Shown: positions 49,576 through 59,712 of the stretch, piece after piece
Numbering within the stretch: the stretch's first letter is position 1
Layout: each line of letters begins with the position of its first letter
Assembly (NCBI GenBank): GCA_022495005.1
Contig: JAGYXB010000812.1
Location: forward strand, 310,001-374,000
Length of the DNA: 64,000 nucleotides
Origin: Rhyacophila brunnea
Lineage: Eukaryota; Arthropoda; Insecta; Trichoptera; Rhyacophilidae
Direction of reading: 5' to 3'
Translations under genes and position numbers: made by a program
Notes under the pieces: model-generated
Told to the model about the DNA's origin: nothing
The model's input: only the letters and a program-made list of their open reading frames with translations
Database searches by the model: none

Positions 49576-51514
49576 TATAAATCACAATGATCCGTTTAAG
49601 ATTAATTACAAGTGCGACTTGTCCAGCACTGTCTACTTGACTATGGCCGTGAAAAGTAACACCTAGCACACGCAACGAGAAACTTAATTTTCGGTAAAGG
49701 TCTTATTCACAAATATTGCCAATTCCAAAAGCTAAGACAGAGGATTTACTGCATATTTACAACAGTGGAATCATTCCTGAGCGTATCTTGAGTTTTCAGT
49801 AATTTTATACCTGTTCATACCTACCACTGAAATTCCACCAGCAGCTTCTGAGGAAGATTGATTTTATTATTTGTGAATATGAACACATAAGCAATTTGTG
49901 TTTTTGTAGGATGAAAATAAAATCAGTTTAATAATTAATATGTCAGTGTAAAATATCTCTTTTCGGTTGTATGTTTTAAATTTTGCATGCTTCTTTTTTC
50001 GCATCATATAATTGAAAATTAATTTCAAACTAAAAATATAGTTGCAAAATGATTTGTTTTCTGTTCACGTATATTCTAACCTGAAGCCTTACACCCTTCC
50101 ACCTAATCACCCATTGTTATTCCCTTGTCTGATTTTACTTTGATATTTGATATATAATTGAACCAAGAATTCATAAGAACGTTGGTTTGTAGTGATTGTA
50201 ATTTTTCTTTTAATTTCATTTCAATATTTACATACTTCCTTGAATTGGATTATTTCCTGTCTGTTTAATTTTTATCACGTCATGAAAGTCTTAAATTTAT
50301 TTTATGTTTTATGAAATGATAATAAAAGCAATTTTATATAGAGACTATTTTTTCCAACCTACCTGATGACCCATACCATAACTTTTAATTATTGTTATTA
50401 CCGAATTATGATTTTAAATACGCAAAAAAACCTAGGTGAAGAATTCTATACAGCATATACAATATATTTCACCAACACCATGACGACGTAAATTATAATA
50501 AGTATCACATACAACTAAATGCATGTAAGAGGTTCCGCCGTAAACTATTGCATGTGCTTTATACAATATTTCGAACAAATTCTTTTCCGCGTTATAATGT
50601 TGTAACTGCATTTTCTGATAAACCACAGAAAATATTAGATATCCTTTAATGCAAAACAAATCTATTTATAATTAAAAATGAACACCCCAAATTTGGTGCA
50701 TAACATTCAAAAGGTCGACTCACACCAAGCTTTTGTATCTTTAAACCGCTCTCCTGTAAAGTTGCGATTTTGAAGTTACAATACTCTACGTAGGAGGTGT
50801 CGAAATATTAGTCACACCCAACACAAAGTGAATATAGTGCTTTGTCTACACCAGACCAAATATGACAGAAAAAAATTTGGAATAAATAGTAAAGCCCCAG
50901 ATGGAGTTTTCGCATAGGCATGGTGGGCCGAAATATCGGCCGAATGGGAGTAAAAGGGTTCATACTGTGAAACTACATTTTTCAAAATGTCTGCTTCATA
51001 CAATTTTATTTGACAAATCAGTATTTTGTAGCCACAAGCAAAACTACTTTTTGGTACATATATAACATTCATATATTACTTGTATTTTTAAAGGTCCACA
51101 GTTGTAAAAAGATGGGGAAACAATGACTAGTACACTTTAATAACTATCGATATAAAATAACCACGAATGAGTGAACAAGAACACACATACAATTATTACA
51201 GTATTGGTAATCATTTTATAACGATAGTGTATTAGGATGTTTCTGTCACCATGCATCATTTGGTAAATTTTAAGAGGTGCTTTAGCATAATATGCTTTTT
51301 TCATTGATAAAACTGTCTGCATGTGTACAAACAATTATGATATTTACATGGCTTTTTGTCAGTATGTGTCGCGTCGCAAAAATTTTCAAGCGTACATCGC
51401 ATTAATATGATTTTCAACAGTATGTGTTTTTTTATGCCTTTTAAGTTCACCGGAAGATAAGAATTTGGATGATCAAATATTGCATTGATATGGTTTTAAC
51501 TAGTTTGTGTTATG

Positions 51515-53083
51515 TTATTCCTTTTGATATGGCTTTTCCCCAGTATGTGTTCTTTTATGCATTTTGAGTTGTCTGGAATGCGAGAATTTAGATGAGCATA
51601 TATCGCATTGGTATGGCTTTTCACCAGTATGTGTTCTTTTATGAATTTTAAGGTCAGCAGACAGCGAGAATTTGGATGAGCAAACATCGCATTGATATGG
51701 TTTTTCACCAGTATGTGTTCTTTTATGGTTTTTGAGGTTTCCGGAATGCGAGAATTTAGATGAGCAAATATCGCATTCATATAGTTTTTCACCAGTATGT
51801 GTTCGTTTATGAATTTTTAGGTCAGCAGACCGCGAGAATTTAGATGAGCACACATCGCATGTATAAGGTTTTTCACCAGTATGTGTTTTTTTATGCCTTT
51901 TGAGGTTTCCGGAATGCGAGAATTTGGATGAGCAAACATCGCATTGATATGGTTTTTCACCAGTATGTTTTCTTTTATGAATTTTGAGGTCAGCAGACTG
52001 CAAAAATTTCGATGAGCAAAATTCGCATTTATATGGTTTTTCACCAGTATGTGTTTTTTTATGCCTTTTTAGATTTCCAGAATGCGAGAATTTGGATGAG
52101 CAAACATCGCATTGAAATAGCTTTTCATCAGTGTGTTTTCTTATGTGCAATATAAGTGTAATGGACTGCGAGAATTTAGATGAGCAAATATCGCATTCAT
52201 ATGGTTTTTCACCAGTATGTGTTCTTTTATGAATTTTAAGGTCAGCAAACCGCGAGAATTTAGATGAGCAAACACCGCATTTGTATGGTTTTTCACCAGT
52301 ATGTGTTCTTTTATGCAGTTTGAGGTGTCCGGACTGCGAGAAATTGGATGAGCAAACATCGCATTTATATGGTTTTTCACCAGTATGTGTTTTTTTATGA
52401 ATTTTGAGGGCAGAAGACCGCGAGAATTTAGATGAGCAAACATCGCATTCATATGGCTTTTCACCAGTATGTCTTCTTTTATGCATTTTGAGGTGTTCGG
52501 ACTGCGAGAATTTGCATGAGCAAACATCACATTGATATGGTTTTTCACCAGTATGTGTTCTTTTATGCAGTTTGAGGTGTCCGGACTGTGAGAATTTGGA
52601 TGAGCAAACAACGCATTTATATGGTTTTTCACCAGTATGTGTTCTTTTATGTATTTTGAGGTGTCCGGCGTGCAAGAATTTAGATGAGCAATCATCGCAT
52701 TGATAAGATTTTCCACAAGCATGTTGTGTTCTTTTCTGCGATTTATTTTTATTGACCTTCGAATGATCACACGAAATATGTTTTTTTAATAAATTTGAAG
52801 ATCCAAATATTGCATAACAATGACTGCAAACAAAATTACGTGGAAAATATGTTATTCTTTTTAGCTTGATTCGAATAACTTTCGGCAAAGCGTACATTGT
52901 CTGCAATTCTGTCTTTATGTCTTGTTCATCTATAGTTATTTCTGAATACTGAGCCACCATGTCTTCCACTCCTTTCATTGCATATTCTCCTTTATCAACA
53001 TTATCTATTTTTACCACGATGGCCAGTGGAATTTCATTATTTTGACTTCCAATGTAAGATGCTTCACATTGCTCTGTAGAAAC
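51515..53083 (-). CDS. Zinc-finger gene D, exon 3 (C2H2, 15 fingers; intact)
   Basis: Open exon of 522 residues from the acceptor TTTTTAG at 53084 to the stop at 51515; with exons 1 and 2 the protein is 610 residues. It opens V-S-T-E-Q-C, has I-K-T-E at about residue 145, an N-terminal finger at about 174-195 (C-S-H-C, H-x4-H), then 14 C2H2 fingers at about 217-605 with TGEKPY-type linkers. Helices vary, for example H-S-G-N-L-K-R, R-S-A-D-L-K-I, Q-S-G-H-L-K-L. It is expected to be nuclear and to bind a long DNA site; no repression domain such as KRAB or BTB is seen. Downstream of the stop at least one decayed finger remains (51360-51510), so the end has been trimmed. This is the only copy with all three exons intact. 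Confidence 0.92.
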   Translation of the reverse strand, partial: VSTEQCEASYIGSQNNEIPLAIVVKIDNVDKGEYAMKGVEDMVAQYSEITIDEQDIKTELQTMYALPKVIRIKLKRITYFPRNFVCSHCYAIFGSSNLLKKHISCDHSKVNKNKSQKRTQHACGKSYQCDDCSSKFLHAGHLKIHKRTHTGEKPYKCVVCSSKFSQSGHLKLHKRTHTGEKPYQCDVCSCKFSQSEHLKMHKRRHTGEKPYECDVCSSKFSRSSALKIHKKTHTGEKPYKCDVCSSNFSQSGHLKLHKRTHTGEKPYKCGVCSSKFSRFADLKIHKRTHTGEKPYECDICSSKFSQSITLILHIRKHTDEKLFQCDVCSSKFSHSGNLKRHKKTHTGEKPYKCEFCSSKFLQSADLKIHKRKHTGEKPYQCDVCSSKFSHSGNLKRHKKTHTGEKPYTCDVCSSKFSRSADLKIHKRTHTGEKLYECDICSSKFSHSGNLKNHKRTHTGEKPYQCDVCSSKFSLSADLKIHKRTHTGEKPYQCDICSSKFSHSRQLKMHKRTHTGEKPYQKE

Positions 53084-53289
53084 CTAAAAAAACGTTTAAT
53101 GAGCCCGATTCGGTTAATAAATAAATAAAAAATGTTCTCAAAACTTTAAAGTGAGTAATTATACCGAGAGTTTTATGACTTAAATAAACCCTAGTATTCT
53201 ATATCGCCGGTGAAAAAGAAGAAGTACATGAAACAGATTCCAGTATAAGGTCGGTTGCTTTTTACATTTATATATATATATATTATATA

Positions 53290-53495
53290 TTTACCATGTC
53301 CGATCCTAATAAAATCATATGGCCCTTCACAGAATAGAGGTTTGTATTAACAGATTGTTTTTACAAGAAATGGATGTTCCAACCTAATTAGGACCATACA
53401 CTGCCTCAAATACAAATTGAAAAAAAATGAGTGTTAATTTGGCGGCCCCAGAATTTGAACCTGGGACACACGACATTATATGCCTAAGCTTAAGC
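53290..53495 (-). repeat. SINE (family 1), unit 5
   Basis: Orthologue of 4730-4932 at the same place in intron 2, with the B-box-like stretch and body visible on the minus strand. Next to it is a short (TA)n run at 53271-53290. Confidence 0.5.
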
Positions 53496-55107
53496 CTACA
53501 CCTAAATATATACTGCTTTAAAATAAAATGCATGAATATTGCTCTAGCTCTAGTCTTAAATACATTGTATATAAGCAATGACATTATAAATGGTCTAGGA
53601 AGTAAATGCGCGCAAAGCGACATCCGCACATGTATAGGTAGACGTCACGCAATTTCCATTATGCGATATCACGCATCGGGAATTTAAAGCAATATCACCT
53701 TTATTGTAACGGTGTTAGAACAGTGTTTCTAGTGACAATATTCATTTGAGCGAACTTCTTCGAACCAAACCGTTCCGCAGATCCGACAAAAAGCATCGCG
53801 AATTTATAGCAATATCAACTCTTTATGGCGGTAGAACAGATTATGCTATTCGGTAGACCCGACAAAAAAGTGAGTGTCATTTTTTTCCAGATGGTTCGTC
53901 CAATATTTCTGTCATTGTATATAAGTTAGAAGGTAGAATGGAGTTAGATTTTTTTGGCAGCACTGGCAACTCATTTACGAGTTAGTATCGTTACTTTCAA
54001 ATGACACTAAGCCGGCTTGAACGTCTAAACTCGTCTCGTCTGCAACATGTCGAATACGTCGATGTGGAACTGTCATTATTCACAGAACACACGTTGGCAA
54101 ATGAAGCTCCGCACATTGGTGGAATGCGTCATTTTAGTTTGAAAAAAAACACAGCTGGAGTCACGAGGACATACAGCGCACGGCCTTATCCTACACGCAC
54201 TTAAGAAAGTTTGATATTGCGCTCAGTTTTGATTAATCACTATTATCCCAGTCGAGAAGATTGTCAATGTGCGACGGGAGTAATAACTAACACCCTTCCA
54301 AAGTGATTTCATCTTGACTGCAATGCTAGAATATCTTCTTTCTCTAGTAATAACCATTAAAACATATTATTACATAATAATCTAAAATGAATATCAAAAC
54401 TCGCGACAAGAGACTGCACAAGCGTACATAACGTTGTTTTTTGGATTAAAACGTTAAACGGGTGTCAAAAATTAGATAGCAGTGGTGAAGGGTGGAGGTA
54501 GGCTGTTAAGATTCGACGTAGATAGTGCACCCAAAACAATGACAATTAACTGATGGTGCTTGCTAGTTTTTAAATTTAATTAAACCCTGCCTTATCCTAG
54601 CCGGGGTAGATAATAGTCAACAAAAGTCATCTGTCGTCTCTATAATAGTGTCATTAAACCATATATAATTTTTGGTATTTTAAAAATAAAATTTTTATTT
54701 TTTTATTATGGTTTGTCTAGAAAGTAGGAATTCAACGATCAACAATGTGTTCTAAATCCAATGAAAACAAATCAGTATAAATTAAAAGATGTACACAATT
54801 TTGTCGTATCTCTCAAAATATATTAAAACTATTATGGTTTGGTTGAAGCACGGTTAACTACGAGGCAGCTAACGAGGCACGAGGCAACTAACTAATGCCA
54901 TCTGTAAATTTTTAGACTTCACTTGAGGCATGGTCTAAAATAACAGTAGCTAGGCGATGCGCGGATTGTGGAAACTACGCGTGCCGAACGAAATATTATT
55001 TGTCATAAAAATTGAATATACGTCCAATTAATGTTACGTTTATTGTTAAATTACTAATAATAATAGTATATTCATTGACATTTTGATATGTTTTCTTTTG
55101 TAAGTAC

Positions 55108-55861
55108 TATTACCAAATACTCAGTCTCGAATACCGCACCAGGCATTTAACATTAATATCAAAACACCTCCCCAACTAAAAGGTTGCACAGCCCTACCTC
55201 ACAAACATTATCTTTCAAAACGACGATGCGAATCTCGGGTATCCACGGGCAAAAAGGGCGAATACCTAAGCCCAGCTACTAGGAAATGGTAACTTGCCGA
55301 GAGACAAACAAAAATTTACCGTAATTTTTGTTTCATCCCTTTGCCCCTCCCTCTTGTCTCATCACCGATAGATCCGTCGTAGATAATTGCGGTCAGTACA
55401 AATTCTCCCGGGAGAGTGGTAGGTGTCCAGGACCACGTGCTCGGCGTGGCCTGGCCACGCTTGTCTCAATATGATAAGTTAGTGAATCTCTTTCCCCGTT
55501 ATTGTGTTATTAATAATCCCTATAACCACCTCAAAACCACGCGTCGCGTCCCCGACAAAACGTTTTCGCGCCCGTTTGGCCAATGTGTTCAAACACGTGC
55601 TCCCACATAGTGCTCCCACATAGTGACTGGGCCATAGCTAAATCTAAGACTCCTTTAAGTGTAATTAATAATGTAACCCAACCAATGTCTGGAAAGTTAA
55701 TGTACTTAAACGTCCCTGCGCAGGGAAATTGTCAAATCAAAGACGTGTTTTATCTTGAATTATATGTCCTGATGTCCACACAACCCTCAATCAAGGTGAT
55801 ACTCGTGAAGAACGCTGCCAGCATACATGTGAGTTCTCCAACCTTTTTCTTCTCGGTATCA
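55108..55861 (+). mobile_element. Solo LTR (754 bp)
   Basis: Unit 4 reads gtaagtacatacgtaaag at 37561; here 754 bp split that word and GTAC is duplicated (55104-55107, 55862-55865). The sequence shares words with the LTRs at 13708 and 15534 (ACACCTCCCCAACTAAAAGG, GACTCCTTTAAGTG, CCCTGCGCAGGGAAATTGTC) but is clearly diverged, so it is a related, older family. It is a solo LTR left by recombination between the two ends of an element, in intron 2 of gene D. Confidence 0.8.
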
Positions 55862-56325
55862 GTACATACGTAAAGTTTTTAAGTCATCTTTACACGATTT
55901 AAGAATATTTTCATCCGACGCCATGACAAAACAAATCGACGTGCAGACAGCTCGACTGTCGGTATCCGATTGGCGACTAGTGAGAAATTTTGTCGCACCT
56001 ACTGTTAAAAATTATTTGCCATTTCACTGAAGTACGCTCTTAATGATTAGTATTATGGCGGATCTTTACAGTCGACATCCACCGACGTATTATATCAAAT
56101 GGGTCGTTATTATGTTATGTTTGCGTTTGGTTCATTGAAAATAAATAAGTATGACTGACAAAGTATAGTGTGCACTATTAATTTCAAATCTTGACAGCCT
56201 ACTTCCACCCCTCGCCACTGCTATATAGGTGCATACCTACGCATTAACACTGGCTTATGCCGATTGAGGTTGAATACAGAGATATAATTTAACATTGAAA
56301 AATAAGGAATTAATATAACTGATAC

Positions 56326-56475
56326 CTGATTTTCTGAGCTGAGTTGAGAATAAGAAGATCCAACTGCATCATCATATTTCAATGAATGCTTTGTACCTTC
56401 AGAGATATTTGCATAGTTACTGTCAGGCTGGGACATAGTTTCAGCCGTTATATCGGTCATGTTTATATTGCGATC
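56326..56475 (-). CDS. Zinc-finger gene D, exon 2
   Basis: 50 open codons in phase 0, acceptor TTCCAG, donor GTATCA. It reads D-R-N-I-N-M-T-D-I-T, later S-Q-P-D-S-N-Y-A-N, ending S-S-E-N-Q. It joins exon 3 at 53083 in frame. No recognised domain; polar and probably disordered. Confidence 0.7.
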
Positions 56476-57190
56476 CTGGAAGAAAAATACATATAATTGA
56501 ATACATGCCAGGTAAGGGTAGGTTAATACGCCAGTGAATTGGAGAAATTACGCTGGATGCGGCGTCAAAGACCTAAAAACGAAAGAAGGATGCCTCCACT
56601 TAGGGCAGAAACACATATTTGTTCCTTCCTGATGTCTAATAGCGATTGGAGATAACCAATCAATTCTTGACTGGTAAGTGGATTTTCTGCCAAGCTAAAG
56701 AAAACAACGCCATCTTTAGAGTCGGCAATAGTTGAACCGGTTCAACATTCCCATGTGGCGGAGAACTACAGGATACAAACCGAATATTCTAAAAAAGTTC
56801 GCCACAAGGCCAACTATATTGCATTTAAAAAATTTGCTGCGTCTTATAACGGACGTGAAACTCTCTCAAGAGCCTACATAAGTGAAACGGCAAATAATTT
56901 CACTAAAAATTGTATTTTTAGTTCAATAAAAACAAATAAACATGACCGACATTATTGAGTTTTCACTGTTTATGTTGACTTTATACTGACAGCTTGCATC
57001 CATACACATAAAAAATAGTTAATATGACATCTTAATAGATAGTCATTTGATATCTTTTTACGATCTATGGAAATGAAATCCTCTTTCAGTTTATTACCAC
57101 ACCGCATTTTACTGAAGCCCTTTTTGTGGGTCATCTGCAGGAAAATATTATTACCTACGTTATACAATAAACACGGTGTGAAAAACTAAC

Positions 57191-57304
57191 CTCAAAACAA
57201 CAGCTGGAATCGTCGGCATTCTCCTGTTTAATAAGTGTTACATTGCAACAAGATTCTTCATTATCGTCGTATTCGCTTTCATACGGTTCAAGTTTTATAT
57301 CCAT
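57191..57304 (-). CDS. Zinc-finger gene D, exon 1
   Basis: 38 codons from ATG at 57304 to a GTTAGT donor. It opens M-D-I-K-L-E-P-Y-E and ends L-I-K-Q-E-N-A-D-D-S-S-C-C-F-E. It carries the same two hydrophobic-K-x-E sites as genes B and C. Intron 1 is only 715 bp here because the second TIR element is deleted. Confidence 0.72.
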
Positions 57305-58049
57305 TTTGCGTACGTAGATTGTAATTGTAGTAATATATCTGGCACAACGTAGCAGTTTTCGTGAAATGCGTCTGCCAATTGAAAATAAATGTTTAGTCAA
57401 AGGAAAATGTTGCCGCTATACAATATAAAATATTAAGTATCCCTTGTTAGTCCTGCGTTGCCAACTATTTATTGCCAGTATACCATTTTTAAACTAGTAT
57501 CAAGCGTGCAAAATGTCTATCTGGCGAAAGGCGTTAATTCTACAATTTTTTGACACCGTCACGACACAAATAACGACAAATATACTACCTACCTATAACA
57601 AATGTAATAATTATTAATTCACTATTAATGTATGTTAGGTACAAACATTAGACTAAATTTCTTACTTTAATTTAAATATTTATGATTTAATTATTTTTTT
57701 TGCATTTTATTTAGTCATTTGGCTTATTTTTTCACCGAATGTGGTATATTTTTACGAATGGCACCACTCCGTGTGACTCATTTAAATATTTAATTTTTTT
57801 GTTCCATTCTAGAAGTTTTACCGAACCGCAATTTATAGCGACTGCTGTTGATAATACATGATCAAAATATTTTTATTAAAATCATGTAAAACATTAGGTA
57901 CATGATTATTATTTAAAATATAATATTATATCCATTGTAGTGTAAGGAATCTACATTTATTTTTCGAATTAATGGTATCACTGACACGTCATTGAATCGT
58001 GAGGTGACCTACTCACTGACAAATGAATTGTACGTTTATAAACAGAAAA
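57305..58049. promoter_or_regulatory. Putative bidirectional promoter, unit 5
   Basis: 745 bp between opposed start codons, homologous to the blocks in units 3 and 4. It is the control region of the only intact gene, so the most useful copy for promoter comparison. No specific binding site is identified. Confidence 0.45.
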
Positions 58050-58189
58050 ATGGATATAAAACGCGAACCAATCGATGTTAGTCCAATTTGGATTGACGTA
58101 CCTACCCTTGCAATGTTCAAAGCCTACAGACGACCATTCTTTAATTAGGTACTAATGTAAAGCAAGAGAATGAAGATCTTTATATGGAG
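58050..58189 (+). pseudogene. Plus-strand partner first exon, unit 5 (frameshifted)
   Basis: Starts M-D-I-K-R-E-P-I-D-V, then small indels from about 58102 and a divergent stretch lead to an in-frame TAG. The GTTAGT donor at 58190 is kept. Same exon as 29312-29449. Confidence 0.65.
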
Positions 58190-58262
58190 GTTAGTTTTGA
58201 TACGATTAATATGTCATTTCATAATTATTATTAGGTACTTACCTAGTTGTCGTTAGAGTAAA

Positions 58263-58539
58263 TGTGCCGCAGACGTGGCCATGAGATTTTCTTTTTAGAC
58301 CATACCAAACCTAATATAACCTACCCCAACCTAATATTACCTCAATTACCTATCTTAGTTTGTGATAATGCTGCATTAAAATGTCTGAAAATTCAAAACT
58401 TTCAATTATTATCGATTATTGGATCGAAAAGCCGATGCCCTGACAGAAAAAAAGTATTTATTATAATTGTCAACGTGGAATAAACTGTTTTCGTAAAAAA
58501 AATATATATATAAAAGCTCATGGCTACCTCTGCGGCACA
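58263..58539. mobile_element. MITE with GC-rich termini (277 bp)
   Basis: Inverted ends TGTGCCGCAGACGTGGCCAT and, on the right, the complement of TGTGCCGCAGAGGTAGCCAT. The inside is AT-rich, with repeats of AACCTAATAT. The target duplication is not evident. Present only in unit 5. Confidence 0.6.
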
Positions 58540-59257
58540 ATTACCATCGTTAGTTTTTAGAGATCAAAAGCTAAATAAAAATCTAACGCTCTACTGGTTT
58601 TAGATTTAGTTAGGATTTGGTTTGTTTTTAGACCGCAAAAGAATTCGATTGCAAAAACGTTATGCGAAGCTATTCAAAACCTATACAAGGCGGCTATAGT
58701 GGTAGTTTATCATATTTATGTAGAGGCGGTTAATTGTTATAATAGCATCTCCCTTGGCTGTGTTAACTTTTAGAGCGATATAGACAGTTTAGACGGCTAA
58801 CTTTTCTCAGATAACTATTATAATATTCATAAATTTACCGTCTAACGTCGGCAACTGCCTTGTGTATAGAATAGACACCCTGGAGGTGGTGTCTTTACAA
58901 AATCGAATTTTAATATATGAAAATATCCCATCTCAAAAAAGGACGACACATTTAATCAGTTAATTATATAGGAATCAGAGGACACCTAACTTAACGGGTG
59001 TGGCGTAACAGGCAACCGTGCTCGCGTGTTGAATAATATGGGATAAATTTGAACACGTGTCAAGAATACGTCATTCTAATATTGTCCTTCGTTCTGATAA
59101 CTACTCTCGGTCTTGTGCTGACGCTCATTTAATATTGGTGTATTTGAAGTTTGCAACACTATTGCACGTCTTTATGGTGTTTAATTTTTGTAGGACACAC
59201 GGATTCAAATCTTGCAAAACAGCCTATATGAATTATATTTATTAATATTATATTATT

Positions 59258-59712
59258 TAATATACTAATTTACAATATTAATACTTTCGACTGAAGGTAC
59301 TTGATGGAATTTGAATTTAAATTCTAATGGATTCAAGCTCTGTACTATTTCATTTAAGTCGTTTTTTGCGACCCGGGTTTCGCCTTCGGCATCTTCAGGC
59401 GTCGTGTACACTCACCAAAGGCAAACACACACTGATAACGAACGCCCTTAACTCTACCTTATATAGTAAATCAATACAATAAAGTAGGTAAAAACTCCAT
59501 TACCTACCTATTTAGTCAGAAATTACAACAAAAAATACAATAAACAAATTATGAATAGCTGAAGTAAAAACCCTCTCTTATTAATAACAATACACTGGAC
59601 AGCATATTATTATAATAAATCGTCATACCTAATAATAGGTCAAAATTCTTTATAACAATAAAAATACTACACTCAAGAGGTGTAAATCGTCAATTCTAAG
59701 AAATATAATTCT
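59258..59712 (-). mobile_element. Penelope-like retroelement fragment
   Basis: Unit 4 and unit 5 tails diverge here: sequence between TATACTAATTTACA and CTTTACAGAATTTTGATTA is replaced. On the minus strand it contains a hammerhead-type motif (59368-59398), which is characteristic of Penelope-like element terminal repeats. No reverse transcriptase or GIY-YIG frame is present, so this is a terminal fragment only. Edges are approximate. Confidence 0.5.
59368..59398 (-). ncRNA. Hammerhead ribozyme core motif
   Basis: Minus strand, 5' to 3': CTGAAGA core, stem II GCC-GAA-GGC, then GAAA, a very short stem III within CCCGGG, and the GTC cleavage triplet; predicted cleavage lies between 59370 and 59369. 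All invariant core bases are present. Minimal hammerheads with stem III this short are known from Penelope-like elements, where they are thought to act as dimers. Stem I pairing here is weak (about 2 bp visible next to the core), so activity is doubtful. Confidence 0.6.

Larger units (their letters stand above)
44939..51070 (+). mobile_element. 6.1-kb composite insertion with a transposase-like gene
   Basis: In unit 6 the flanks are adjacent (ATTATAATATATTACGCG near 61570); here they are 6.1 kb apart, with ATAT on both sides. Outer ends are only weakly inverted (GAAT, GTACCAAAA). Inner inverted pairs are clearer: CGACACCTCCTACGTA at about 47200 against TACGTAGGAGGTGTCG at about 50790, and ACCCTTTTACTCCCA at about 46373 against TGGGAGTAAAAGGGT at about 50945. 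So a TIR element seems nested with other debris. The coding remnant is at 47641-49575. 44950-46360 and 49580-50780 hold no gene that I can support beyond a short exon-like frame near 45060-45170. Confidence 0.65.
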
